In this document: one piece after another, positions 9,045 through 17,687 of the stretch
Layout of the letters: the number at the start of each line of letters is the position of its first letter
How positions within the stretch are numbered: the first letter of the stretch is position 1
NCBI RefSeq assembly: GCF_900110995.1
Contig: NZ_FOJF01000001.1
Span: forward strand, 3,632,803-3,696,802
Length of the DNA: 64,000 bases
Direction of reading: 5' to 3'
Source: Chitinophaga sp. YR573
Lineage (GTDB): Bacteria > Bacteroidota > Bacteroidia > Chitinophagales > Chitinophagaceae
Made by a program: the position numbers and the translations under genes
Notes under the pieces: model-generated
The model's input: only the letters and a program-made list of their open reading frames with translations
What the model was told of the DNA's origin: nothing
The model's database searches: none

Positions 9045-9158
9045 AGGTGCAAATATATATTTTGATTATTTCTGTTTACAAATTTTCTCCCAGAATAATT
9101 TCAATTTCAAAAAGGAGTATGATCTGACATTTGTCATTCTTTCGGTCATAATCTTAGC

Positions 9159-9320
9159 CTAAAGGAGTTCGTTTGCACATTTTTCGTTTAACCATTCCAG
9201 AATCCTCTCAAACTCAGATCCTTTTTCGAATTGATAAAATGGTAGTTGAATTCTTCCATTGACAACAGGAATCAATAAAAATTCATTCCAGTAATCTTCA
9301 AATCTTTTATCTTTTTCCAT
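9159..9320 (-). CDS. small hypothetical protein, 53 aa
   Basis: Short ORF with good codon use running from ATG at 9320 to TAG at 9159: 'MEKDKRFEDYWNEFLLIPVV' at the start, then 'GRIQLPFYQFEKGSEF' and 'RILEWLNEKC'. It fills the gap between its neighbours and is divergent from the 79-aa gene that starts 60 bases away. The composition is that of a soluble globular protein. No family recognised. Confidence 0.5.
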   Translation of the reverse strand: MEKDKRFEDYWNEFLLIPVVNGRIQLPFYQFEKGSEFERILEWLNEKCANELL

Positions 9321-9379
9321 TGGTTGTATTGTTTTATAATTTGGAATTGTATATTATATTTACCTGCATAAATAGGATC

Positions 9380-9619
9380 ATGCCATCATTTACAATACAG
9401 GATATAGATAATTTGGATGATTTTTTTAAAGGAAAAGAACTTCCAAAAGACATTGAAATTGCAAAGGGATCAATAGTCTCTCGTCCTCTTGATTTTGTTT
9501 CTGGACACATTTTAGTTCTGAAAACGCACATTGGTCAGACCTTATATGAACCATTTTACCTGCGATTATTGACTTTTAAAGATGAGCTAGAGAAAAAGTT
9601 GAACAAAACCTCACTTTAA
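9380..9619 (+). CDS. small protein, possibly DUF6965 family
   Basis: 79 aa from the ATG at 9380; an in-frame ATG at 9320 adds a hydrophobic leader that overlaps the promoter area. 'DLDDFF...GKELPKDIEIAKGSIV' in outline, followed by 'FVSGHILVLKTH' and 'YLRLLTFKDELEKKL', matches my memory of the small Bacteroidota DUF6965 proteins, which have no known function. Its end overlaps the convergent macro-domain gene by 9 bases. Confidence 0.55.
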   Translation: MPSFTIQDIDNLDDFFKGKELPKDIEIAKGSIVSRPLDFVSGHILVLKTHIGQTLYEPFYLRLLTFKDELEKKLNKTSL

Positions 9620-10096
9620 ATCATACACGTATACCTCAATCCCAGCTTCACAAAGCGTTGATTCAATGATTGGTTCAACTATTTTCCATTCTCCTCCTGC
9701 AAGTCCGCAACCAATTCTAGGCATATGCACTGATGTCGGCATATTTGTTCGCATTGCACAAATAAGATCCGTCAGATAGAATAGTCCAGTCTTAAGTTCA
9801 TCATATCTTATTGGCGGATTACCCTCCTTATCCTTATAAATTCCCTCCTGTCCAATTATATTGGCTACTAAGATATTTTCCCCAACTGGTAGGGCTAATA
9901 CAGCTCCTAACTTAAATGTATCATTATTATTATAGTACCATTTTTTATATTCATCCCTGATGAAAGGCCATTTTTTAGATAATGCCATTACAAATCCTTT
10001 TCCCCAGTAGCCTTGATTGTTGCAAATATGCGCAATAACCTTCGATCCGCTCCCAATAGGAGATGTAGCATCTCCGACAACATAATGTATTGCCAT
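9611..10096 (-). CDS. macro-domain protein (ADP-ribose binding/hydrolase)
   Basis: 161 aa, a single macro domain. Features are 'VVGDATSPIGSGSKVIAHICNN' in outline at the N-terminus (ADP-ribose binding Asp and Asn), 'YWGKGFVMALSKKWP' near residue 35 and 'VHMPRIGCGLAGGEW' near 125, the pyrophosphate-binding loop. This arrangement resembles TARG1/Poa1-type macro domains, which remove ADP-ribose from proteins, nucleic acid or its 1''-phosphate. In phage-like DNA, such a gene could counter ADP-ribosylation defences; this is inference. No DarT-like partner is adjacent. Confidence 0.85.
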   Translation of the reverse strand: MAIHYVVGDATSPIGSGSKVIAHICNNQGYWGKGFVMALSKKWPFIRDEYKKWYYNNNDTFKLGAVLALPVGENILVANIIGQEGIYKDKEGNPPIRYDELKTGLFYLTDLICAMRTNMPTSVHMPRIGCGLAGGEWKIVEPIIESTLCEAGIEVYVYDLK

Positions 10097-10164
10097 ATTA
10101 ATTTGATTTTATAAAGAATTGTAGCAGATATATATCATACATATACCTGCTACAATTAAATTTT

Positions 10165-10560
10165 TTATTTATAGCTCTTAATAAATCTGCCCGATGCTAA
10201 CGTTATATGTAAATTCCTGACGAAAGTGACCCTATATGGAATTGTATCGTTACTCGTTTCGATAAACTCAATCACGCTATTCCCCCATGAGCGTCTAATT
10301 AATTGTTTAGCCGAATCCTCATCTTCAGTTTCAACATAATTCTTCAGGTATATTGTTGTTCGCCCATTAGGCATTTTTACTCGATGAATTTTTCCTTTGT
10401 CAATGGCACCTTCAGACGTTCTTTTTACATATGTACTATCTCCAAAATCTATGTATACGGTTCCATAATCACCCTTTCTATCCACCATTCTATAAGTGCC
10501 ATGAATTTTTAATCCCTCCAATATGCAGATTGAGAGAATTACTAATAGAAATGTTTTCAT
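10165..10560 (-). CDS. small exported hypothetical protein
   Basis: 131 aa with an N-terminal hydrophobic segment ('FLLVILSICILEGL') that works as a signal peptide or anchor. The rest is rich in beta strands ('HGTYRMVDRKGDYGTVYIDF') and looks like a lipocalin-type barrel. It is 18 bases downstream of the LolA-like triplet and on the same strand, so it is probably the last gene of that operon. No family recognised. Confidence 0.6.
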   Translation of the reverse strand: MKTFLLVILSICILEGLKIHGTYRMVDRKGDYGTVYIDFGDSTYVKRTSEGAIDKGKIHRVKMPNGRTTIYLKNYVETEDEDSAKQLIRRSWGNSVIEFIETSNDTIPYRVTFVRNLHITLASGRFIKSYK

Positions 10561-10578
10561 TAATCAATCTTTTGGTTG

Positions 10579-11493
10579 TTATTTGGAAAAAATATGTAGT
10601 ATGGATTTAGCTTCATATTGGCTCTTTAGAGGCTCCCGTATATTGAAAAGCGTATCAGATAATGGAACATTATACTTTATATCTGTAACAGTTGTACTGT
10701 AATCTGTAGTTTCTCCTAACCTGCCGTTTTCATTTTTGCAGGTAAAGCAAAATATTCTCGCCGGATAATGATATCCTTCTTTGTTTTTTGTGAATTCTGA
10801 AAATAAAGTCAAGTATACATCAGGCTCTCCATTGTCAAGGTCAGACATCATTCGCACTACCAGAAAGGTTTTTTGATCTATATACAAATAGGACATAATA
10901 CCGGAGCTATTCGTATGCTTTACTTTATAGAGAAAACTTGATGTTATTCCTAAAGGCTTGAAATTGGTCGAGTCTAAATCAAGAATTTCCATGGGATTCC
11001 CATAATGCAATAACCCTGAAAGCAATATGGGAAGTATCTCTGGTTCAGGGGTGTATTCAGATAATTCCATGGTTTTCCAGTCAATATGTAACGAACCTTT
11101 TGGGGTTGTTATTTCGGTAAACTTCTCATTATTTTTTTCTCCGTCATAATGAGCCTTTTTATTTATCAAAACACATCTATTTAGATTTAATAACTCACCA
11201 GATTCACTTTTTTCCACTTTCTCAAAAACAGTTTTTATATTTTCGATCACCTGCCGGCCTCCCAGTGCTTTTATATGTCTGGCTATTAGCTCTTGAGTAG
11301 ATATATCCATAGGAGCGAGTTTATCAGCTAAAAATGCTGATCTGAAGTCAGACGTATTATCCTTTATTGAAGTTGCACTATCTTTTGCCGGAATAGTAGG
11401 AGTACTGGGTTTGATATTTGTAAAACAAGACGAGAATGAAAGTATTGTGAATGCCATAATAATGGCTTCTTTAATGGACCTGAAAGTTTTCAT
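10579..11493 (-). CDS. LolA-like lipoprotein, paralogue 3 of 3
   Basis: 304 aa. The signal peptide has a lipobox-type 'LSFSSC' (Cys23). The motif 'ELIARHIKALGGRQVIENIK' near residue 66 marks the LolA-like superfamily of Bacteroidota outer-membrane lipoprotein-sorting relatives, followed by a beta-rich hydrophobic-cradle domain. Such proteins carry lipids or acyl chains across the periplasm. It is 15 bases downstream of a paralogue, with only modest residue identity, so the triplet is an old duplication. Confidence 0.65.
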   Translation of the reverse strand: MKTFRSIKEAIIMAFTILSFSSCFTNIKPSTPTIPAKDSATSIKDNTSDFRSAFLADKLAPMDISTQELIARHIKALGGRQVIENIKTVFEKVEKSESGELLNLNRCVLINKKAHYDGEKNNEKFTEITTPKGSLHIDWKTMELSEYTPEPEILPILLSGLLHYGNPMEILDLDSTNFKPLGITSSFLYKVKHTNSSGIMSYLYIDQKTFLVVRMMSDLDNGEPDVYLTLFSEFTKNKEGYHYPARIFCFTCKNENGRLGETTDYSTTVTDIKYNVPLSDTLFNIREPLKSQYEAKSILHIFSK

Positions 11494-11508
11494 TTTTGTT
11501 GTATTAAT

Positions 11509-12429
11509 TTAATAGGGATACACTTTCCCAGTATTTAAGGTATAGTATCTTTTTATGTCGTCAGATACGGAGAACAATGAGTTGTCCATTTTTCTGTCGA
11601 AGCTTATGTTGAATATCGTGTAGTTATATTTTTGTTGCATGCCTAGCTTACTTTTTTTGTAATCATATCTTGAGACGCAGATGAGAGTAGGATGTGTGTA
11701 TCCGGTTTTATTTTTAATAAAATTTTGGTATGATACGATGTCTGCAAAATATTTCCCGTCCGCAGCAATACCCGTCGTCAATTGTTTTCGCACCAACATG
11801 CTGTCTTTATCTACCCAGAAATATCCTAAATCTTTGTTTTGAATGCGCATGTCGAATATGTAATAGTCATGGTCCATTCCTAAAGGAGTGATATTTCTTT
11901 CATTAAATTGCGAGACCCTTTCCGGATACGCATACAAAAATGAACCATGTAAGCAGAATTCTTTATAACCAGGATCTTTTAAATCTATATCTACTATTGC
12001 GAAAGGTGCCTTGTGAATTTGCATACCTGCTTGTTGGCATACTAAATCAGAATGCTCTGACCCATCGACCAAATCTACAGTGCGGGACCTATTATCTATG
12101 ACTACCCATTTTCTACCACTTGTTATATGGCCATCTATTGTATGATGATATTCCTCGTATTCTGTTTTAGTTTTTTTTAGAACCTCAATACCCCCAACAG
12201 CTTTTAAAAGCTTCGTGCTAAGTTCTTCTGTCGAGATATCAAAAGGATTAATGCTAGTGTTTATTAAGGGGGTTAAATTTTGATCAGAGGCAAGACTGTC
12301 ATTAAATATGTCAGTTGGAATTTCTGATTTAGAATCATCAGTTGGAGGATCATAAGAGAAGGTGCATCCGGATAATTGGAAGGTGGTAAAAAGGAAAAAT
12401 AAACTAATACTTCTATTTAATGAGTTCAT
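11509..12429 (-). CDS. LolA-like lipoprotein, paralogue 2 of 3
   Basis: 306 aa with a lipobox 'QLSGC' (Cys22). The family motif is present as 'LSTKLLKAVGGIEVLKKTK' near residue 70. Its C-terminal half aligns in order with its neighbours: 'FLYAYPERV', 'DYYIFDMRI', 'GYFWVDKDSMLVRKQL', 'NFIKNKTGYTHP'. The last parts ('NISFDRKMDNSLFSV') match the 'D..FNVPIPTSLFRI' end of paralogue 1. Probably a periplasmic-facing lipoprotein; ligand unknown. Confidence 0.65.
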   Translation of the reverse strand: MNSLNRSISLFFLFTTFQLSGCTFSYDPPTDDSKSEIPTDIFNDSLASDQNLTPLINTSINPFDISTEELSTKLLKAVGGIEVLKKTKTEYEEYHHTIDGHITSGRKWVVIDNRSRTVDLVDGSEHSDLVCQQAGMQIHKAPFAIVDIDLKDPGYKEFCLHGSFLYAYPERVSQFNERNITPLGMDHDYYIFDMRIQNKDLGYFWVDKDSMLVRKQLTTGIAADGKYFADIVSYQNFIKNKTGYTHPTLICVSRYDYKKSKLGMQQKYNYTIFNISFDRKMDNSLFSVSDDIKRYYTLNTGKVYPY

Positions 12430-12482
12430 TTTGTAATTGTATGTTTTGATTAAGGAAAACGATTGAATACCTACTAGACTGG

Positions 12483-13340
12483 CTATAGCCGAGGAAAATC
12501 TTTTTTAGTAAGATTGTAGTATATACCTCGCTGTTCCTCTGAGATCCTAAACAAAGAAGTTGGTATTGGAACATTGAATGTAAATACGGTTTGAGTGATA
12601 TCATCTAGTTTTTTTGCCGGAAATCCATCTTTGAATTCGTAAACTGTTGTTATAGCTTTGATGGGGTAAGAAAACCCATCATAGCCCACGGTAAAATTGC
12701 TGTAATCGGTTATGTGACCAAATCCTTCTAGATCAAATCGTATTGACCTTGTTATGAGAAATGATTTATAATCAATCCAGAAATAATTATGCTGGTCGTT
12801 TGCAGTGCTATAAACATAGTATCCCCTTTTATCCATATTCATTGGCCGGAAATTAGTGCTGTTAAAATCGAGCAGCAGATTAGTTGCGGAATACATATAA
12901 TCGCCATAGTATAAAAGGTTATTTTTATCAGTGATATCAATATCACCTACCTTAGCACTAATTTCATCGATCATGATAGCAGCAGAAGGAGTATATATTT
13001 CTGTTATATCGATGCTATCTCCTTTATATTCATATCGTGCATATTTTCCCTGGCATATCCATTTTTTTGTAGTAAGAGTTTTCTCCCCTTTTTTTTGGGT
13101 CACGATTTCGTATACAGTGGATACGTTCTCAATTCTTTGTTTTCCTCCTAGTGCGTGGAATAATTTATCAATTAACTGTTTTGGTGTGATGTCAACTCGG
13201 CCACTGTCTAAAACATTGAAGTCAGCATTGCCAAAATAATTTACAGAAACGGTGGGCTCATATATTAGATAGAGAATTATCGAGGCGACTACAAATACAG
13301 AAATTAAAATTGAAATGTTTTTTTTTGTTCGTGATTTCAT
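12483..13340 (-). CDS. LolA-like exported protein, paralogue 1 of 3
   Basis: 285 aa. It has an uncleaved-looking N-terminal membrane segment ('ISILISVFVVASIILYLIY') instead of a lipobox, so it is probably membrane anchored. The family motif 'QLIDKLFHALGGKQRIENVS' lies near residue 55. The conserved middle and end blocks are 'YYVYSTANDQHNYFWIDYKS' and 'FNVPIPTSLFRISEEQRG'. It heads the four-gene minus-strand operon. Confidence 0.65.
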   Translation of the reverse strand: MKSRTKKNISILISVFVVASIILYLIYEPTVSVNYFGNADFNVLDSGRVDITPKQLIDKLFHALGGKQRIENVSTVYEIVTQKKGEKTLTTKKWICQGKYARYEYKGDSIDITEIYTPSAAIMIDEISAKVGDIDITDKNNLLYYGDYMYSATNLLLDFNSTNFRPMNMDKRGYYVYSTANDQHNYFWIDYKSFLITRSIRFDLEGFGHITDYSNFTVGYDGFSYPIKAITTVYEFKDGFPAKKLDDITQTVFTFNVPIPTSLFRISEEQRGIYYNLTKKDFPRL

Positions 13341-13643
13341 AATTGATTTTAGAAATTTTTAGGTTATTATGATTTTTGAGATTGCGACCTGGCATAAGGT
13401 CATTAAGCATTGCTACTTTCCTGGCGCAATAGTCGGGTTGGAAGTAAATGATAGACAAGTAATGGCGATAGCTTTAAATACATTTTAAAATAAATTAATA
13501 TGAATAATGTAAAAAAGGCTCAAACAGAAATACACCTACCACAATGCTACGCAAAGCGATAAGTGTCAATTCTATTTGAGCCCTTCTATGACACATTGCA
13601 CTAAGGGAGAAAAGGTAACATTGTGATGAAAGTTTTTTCACTA
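13341..13643. other. intergenic region ending the early operon
   Basis: Contains the long-loop terminator at 13511-13582 and an AT-rich stretch upstream of the LolA-like operon that should carry its promoter. A 66-codon reading frame overlaps the start of the LolA-like gene but has no sign of being real. Confidence 0.4.
13511..13582 (-). terminator. long-loop terminator of the polymerase/early operon
   Basis: Arms 13517-13529 and 13570-13582, 13 base pairs, 40-base loop, then six U on the minus transcript. The single non-Watson-Crick position is a G.U wobble in minus-strand RNA but an A.C mismatch in plus-strand RNA, so the structure is selected for minus transcription. It lies 60 bases after the last gene of the block. 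Confidence 0.75.
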
Positions 13644-14354
13644 TTATATAGGGTGAAGCATTTTTTCATAACAGTCCTTCCTTTTAGCCCAATACTCCTT
13701 CCACTCCGTTTTTGTTTTGAGCCTAATAAATGATCTTTGGGGGTCAATGGTATGTATATAGTATGGAATTAAAAGGTGGCCTTCCTGCTCTACATAGATA
13801 ATATAGGCTTCGAAGAATTCGTTACTAAGAGAGTTCATATGGCTGATTTCTCCTATCATTCCATACATTAGCATATTTAATAATGCCATTTTGCAACAGA
13901 TACGACTGGTATCAGCTCCAAAGAGGAGTAAATGCCGGCACCTTCTATGTGCGGCCATTAGCAGCCTTCCACTTCCGCAAGCTGGGTCCAGTACCTTTTC
14001 TCCCAGCTTTGCATCCTGTGGAATATTAATTCTGGCTAAAATGTTGCCGATCTCGTCTGGAGTGAAAAACTGCCCATTATGGCCTCTTGAAATGGAATCC
14101 ATAAAGAAATCCCCCAATAAATCATAGCAGTCCTTTTTGGCTTTAACATCAATGAGGATATTTTTAAGTTCCATGAAAAGGAATTCTCCTTCCGGGTGGT
14201 GTATCTTTTTCATGCACTCCTCTATTTCTTGTGGCAAGACACCTTTTTTTTGAGGCAGAAGGCAGTGATCGAGGAAAACTTCGAATGCTTCAGCTATGTC
14301 CTGGTATCTACCCAGTGAATTGAAAATTTTTATGAATTCATCCAGTTGTTTCAT
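13644..14354 (-). CDS. N-6 adenine methyltransferase-like protein lacking motif IV
   Basis: 236 aa. It has the type I HsdM/N6-MTase hallmarks 'HNGQFFTPDEI' (residues 92-102) and 'VLDPACGSGRLL' (121-132, SAM-binding motif I), then 'GADTSRICCKMALLNM'. Motif IV (NPPF/NPPY), which binds the target base, should follow 'SLSNEF' near residue 177 but is absent; the rest is unrelated. It may be a SAM-binding regulator or a shortened enzyme. It lies 17 bases after the DNA polymerase gene, so the two are co-transcribed. Confidence 0.75.
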   Translation of the reverse strand: MKQLDEFIKIFNSLGRYQDIAEAFEVFLDHCLLPQKKGVLPQEIEECMKKIHHPEGEFLFMELKNILIDVKAKKDCYDLLGDFFMDSISRGHNGQFFTPDEIGNILARINIPQDAKLGEKVLDPACGSGRLLMAAHRRCRHLLLFGADTSRICCKMALLNMLMYGMIGEISHMNSLSNEFFEAYIIYVEQEGHLLIPYYIHTIDPQRSFIRLKTKTEWKEYWAKRKDCYEKMLHPI

Positions 14355-14371
14355 TTACTAAATTTGGCCGG

Positions 14372-16390
14372 TTAGAAAATCGATAGCTGGGTTAAGGGTT
14401 GACTTACCGGGTTTTTCTTTTGTCGCTTAGCAGGTGTTTCCAGTCCCTGGATTATCTCATTGCATTTATGGATATAATAATTATAGTCAATGTCCAGATC
14501 TGAAATATTCTGGTCTTTATAAGTGTTGATCACTTCACTTAACCACTTACCAGCTTCACATTGAGATAGTTTTTTCCCTTTTTTTAAGGATTCCGGATTT
14601 TTAACTTTTACCAGTTTTTTCCCTTTTTCAGTCATATAGTACCTAATGACCCGATGATATATATCCTTTTCACCATTACGGATATTGATACCTTCATAGT
14701 GATAATCTTTTGACGATTTAACACCTACACAGAAATCGAATACATTCTGATGCTGACGTATGGTTTGCTCGATTGGAATATTGTTAACAAAATGTTTCTC
14801 AATAGCAATAGGGATGATTCTCCTGCTTTTGTTCTTATGAAGCTCCGTGCTGATAGCAAAATCTCCTTTACGTTTTATTTCGCCATTTGATTTGATCCCT
14901 AAATAATCATTAACAGAGGTCTGAATAATTTTATCAAAATGTGTATACTCCAATTTTCCCATTTCATTGTTGCCTACAATTTTCTCCCACTCCCTGCAGA
15001 TCTCGTAATATCTGGATTCCTTCTCCTGGGCGAGTTGACATACTATTCCGTCAGTATTTGCGGAAACCACCTTGATTCCTTCCATTAACAATGATTCAAT
15101 GAGCATTAGCATTTCGAATTGGTTACCTATTGTGCAGGAAAATTGAACTTTGGGATCGTATTGCCAGTTAGTGGGTTCATTTGTCTTTCCGAATCCGCCA
15201 CCATTGAGCGCTAATTTTAAAAACTCTGCAAGCCCTTTATATTTTTTCCGCTCGGTAGATGTCAGTGAGGTATCCTGGCTGAGGGCTTTGTACTTCAAAC
15301 GAAGTTCAATCGTACGCTTGTAGTTAATTAGCCATAGTGGGCCCAGGTGGGAAGGGAATAATCCTCTTTTAACGATAGCATTGGGATATTGTGATCCCAC
15401 ATCGGCATCGATAATAAGCCGGCCATCACCGCCTACCAGCATGCGTTTTTTCTCCATGCTGTGGATACCGCCTTTTTTAATCATATAGGAGGTACCATCG
15501 ACCTCTATAATGAATTCCTGCTTCTTTTTGAGATAGACTTTCTCATCTTTTACCCGTGCAAGAAATTCCTGGAACTTAGGGGTTTTGAACTGGACATATT
15601 TAGGTATACAGTCTGAAAACGTGAAGCCGGCTGTAGATGTTCTTTTCTCTTTCAGCTCATAGACTTCATAGGGGCTAAGTCCCGATTCCCGGATATATCC
15701 TACTCTGTTAAGCTCATCGCCGATCCTGACATCTGACCAGCTTAAGGCAGACCAAGACAGATTAAATTCGGAAATAATATCAAATCTTTCCTGGATCTTG
15801 TCTTTTCCGGCATATTCTTCCAGGTCAGTGATTCCTCTGGTAATCAGGTAAAGACGCTCAGTGGCCATCACATCATTAATACAATAGAAGATAATCTCCC
15901 TGACCTCTACTTGAGTAAAGTCCCAGCGCTTGTGATCGATAGGCATTTCCTCGATATTGGGAAAGTCCATGGAGAATTCCAGCCATTTAAGGGAGCAACG
16001 CCGGCCCTTGTTATCATAATGATGAATTTTAAATAGGTCAACTTGTTTTTTCCAGAGTTTAAATTCCTTGAATGGAGGACGTAGGTTGTATTTAGCATCA
16101 TCTATCCGGTCCTGTGCAAACTGGTAAATGAGTCCAGTTATCTTTAGGGCTGAAAAACCTTCCCAGGTTGAATAGTTTTCCAGGATATACTGTATTACCT
16201 GGCTGTCAAATGAAAGGCCGTTAAATGAAACATAGTATTCACAATCGTCCTCCCGGAGATGTCTAACAAAATCATACAGATCATTTCTATACCTATCAAT
16301 ACGATAGACGGACATTTTTCCAGTCTGTAAATTCTTCGACACGTACAGAAACATCCCTTTGAGGGTTTCTATATCATACACACAAAACAT
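14372..16390 (-). CDS. family B DNA polymerase, phage type
   Basis: 672 aa. The 3'-5' exonuclease is complete: Exo I 'YDIET' (Asp6, Glu8), Exo II 'SFNGLSFD' (Asn57, Asp62), Exo III 'YCIND' (Tyr169, Asp173). Polymerase motif A is 'DADVGSQYPNAI' (Asp330), motif B is 'KLALNGGGFGK' (Lys392, Asn396) and motif C is 'SANTDGIV' with Asn445 in place of the first Asp of DTD; Asp447 is kept. The last five residues, 'QLSIF', match the bacterial sliding-clamp binding pentapeptide QL(S/D)LF. It is the probable replicative polymerase of the element. Confidence 0.9.
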   Translation of the reverse strand: MFCVYDIETLKGMFLYVSKNLQTGKMSVYRIDRYRNDLYDFVRHLREDDCEYYVSFNGLSFDSQVIQYILENYSTWEGFSALKITGLIYQFAQDRIDDAKYNLRPPFKEFKLWKKQVDLFKIHHYDNKGRRCSLKWLEFSMDFPNIEEMPIDHKRWDFTQVEVREIIFYCINDVMATERLYLITRGITDLEEYAGKDKIQERFDIISEFNLSWSALSWSDVRIGDELNRVGYIRESGLSPYEVYELKEKRTSTAGFTFSDCIPKYVQFKTPKFQEFLARVKDEKVYLKKKQEFIIEVDGTSYMIKKGGIHSMEKKRMLVGGDGRLIIDADVGSQYPNAIVKRGLFPSHLGPLWLINYKRTIELRLKYKALSQDTSLTSTERKKYKGLAEFLKLALNGGGFGKTNEPTNWQYDPKVQFSCTIGNQFEMLMLIESLLMEGIKVVSANTDGIVCQLAQEKESRYYEICREWEKIVGNNEMGKLEYTHFDKIIQTSVNDYLGIKSNGEIKRKGDFAISTELHKNKSRRIIPIAIEKHFVNNIPIEQTIRQHQNVFDFCVGVKSSKDYHYEGINIRNGEKDIYHRVIRYYMTEKGKKLVKVKNPESLKKGKKLSQCEAGKWLSEVINTYKDQNISDLDIDYNYYIHKCNEIIQGLETPAKRQKKNPVSQPLTQLSIF

Positions 16391-16477
16391 ATCAATAAGG
16401 GATTATGGGTTACCTGGGGTTATTGTAAAACAGGATGGGATATATGGAATATGAATGGGTTAATAGTCTATTAGGGT

Positions 16478-16672
16478 TTAATGCTGGTTTTGCAATGCTT
16501 CGTACTGCTTAATTTCATCACTGAGTTCGCTGATTATACTTTTCAATGAGTTGATGTAAATCTGCTGCAATAAGGGGTTGTCAGAGGTGACTAACTCCTG
16601 TGTTTTCAAAGATTTTTGAAAGTTATGAAGCCAACGCTGAGTAATCCTATATTGTTTCTCATTCTCAATCAT
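16478..16672 (-). CDS. small helical hypothetical protein
   Basis: 64 aa, rich in Gln, Lys and Glu, predicted all helical ('QRWLHNFQKSLKTQEL', 'SIISELSDEIKQYEAL'). It lies in a run of small minus-strand genes that feed into the polymerase gene. No family recognised. Confidence 0.55.
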   Translation of the reverse strand: MIENEKQYRITQRWLHNFQKSLKTQELVTSDNPLLQQIYINSLKSIISELSDEIKQYEALQNQH

Positions 16673-16699
16673 GAAATTAAAAGTTAAGGATATATAATT

Positions 16700-17119
16700 T
16701 TAGAAGTTTAAGCGACATAATTGATCATATATATCCATATATTTTTCAATGTCCGGATGATTATATAGTTCTTTGAGATCGAATTGGCAATGATCTGACT
16801 CAAATACACCCTCCACGGGTTTTTTGTCTTCATCATAATACACTAAAGCGTACTTAAGGGGGTAATTACTGTAGACCGGTTGCAGAACACCATTTTCAAG
16901 AATTAGTATTACTTTTATCTCGGAATCGTCATCCTGTTCAAGCTCTTTTTTGATAAGCAACCGAGCATTTTGTCTTTCGGATTTATGCCGGCTGCGGTTT
17001 GCAATAATAATCTGCTGTCTGGCTGACTTGGTAATCCCTCTGGCTTTACTAGGTATCCCTTTGAATTTATGAGCTATGTATTTTGGACACCCTCTGAATT
17101 TGGTACTATAAGGTTTCAT
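16700..17119 (-). CDS. hypothetical protein with basic N-terminus
   Basis: 139 aa. The first 60 residues are strongly basic ('KYIAHKFKGIPSKARGITK', 'RHKSERQNARLLIKK'), as if binding nucleic acid, and the remainder is an acidic alpha/beta domain. Its start overlaps the stop of the upstream gene by one base. No family recognised. Confidence 0.6.
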   Translation of the reverse strand: MKPYSTKFRGCPKYIAHKFKGIPSKARGITKSARQQIIIANRSRHKSERQNARLLIKKELEQDDDSEIKVILILENGVLQPVYSNYPLKYALVYYDEDKKPVEGVFESDHCQFDLKELYNHPDIEKYMDIYDQLCRLNF

Positions 17120-17616
17120 TAGTTTAAGTAGCTGATTTTATTATCACTACATTTATTTAATAGGTCATTAGCCGAAACATTTACAGTAGTTATTAAGTTA
17201 CTGTAGGCTTTAGTTGAAGCTGTAAATCGAAAAGTTTTGTCAGGTAAAAATTCCATCTGATACTGAAAAAATGCCTCACTAATTCTTTTGTGCCTTTCCA
17301 ATATTTCTTCGTCCATTTTGATAAAGAACCAATCTTCCTGTTGAATATCACCAATGGAAGCTGACTCTTCTATATATTTGATAGATTTATTGTATCGAAA
17401 ACAACCGACCGGCGCTACATTGTAGCAAAGACACTTTAAATAAGGAGCATCACGAAAAAACAATTCGACGCGAAGTTTTTCCTTTCTGATGATATTTAGC
17501 AAACTTTCATTTAATTCAACAATTGTGTACATACTATAGCCTAAATTTCGTAGATAAATTGACCTGATATAAATAAGATTAGTAGGCTCCTCTGCTTTGG
17601 AGAATAGTGGGGGCAT
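17119..17616 (-). CDS. hypothetical protein, paralogue of the upstream gene
   Basis: 165 aa as drawn; an ATG at 17532 gives a 137-aa form beginning 'MYTIVELNESLLNII', which lines up better with its neighbour ('FAIIEISTSFLQEL'). Further shared blocks are 'WFFIKMDEEI' with 'FCFIDITEQEI' and 'FRFTASTKAYS' with 'FYYTATAKYTE'. Identity is low but the order is constant, so the two are likely old duplicates. Function unknown. Confidence 0.55.
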   Translation of the reverse strand: MPPLFSKAEEPTNLIYIRSIYLRNLGYSMYTIVELNESLLNIIRKEKLRVELFFRDAPYLKCLCYNVAPVGCFRYNKSIKYIEESASIGDIQQEDWFFIKMDEEILERHKRISEAFFQYQMEFLPDKTFRFTASTKAYSNLITTVNVSANDLLNKCSDNKISYLN

Positions 17617-17687
17617 AGTTATATATTTTATTGGATTAGTAATTATATCAGCGTTAGAAACAATTGATGGTGTTTCTATTTTGATTG

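Noticed and set aside
13258..13458. 66-codon minus-strand frame upstream of the LolA-like gene
   Set aside because: It overlaps the start of a well-supported gene and has the composition of non-coding AT-rich DNA.
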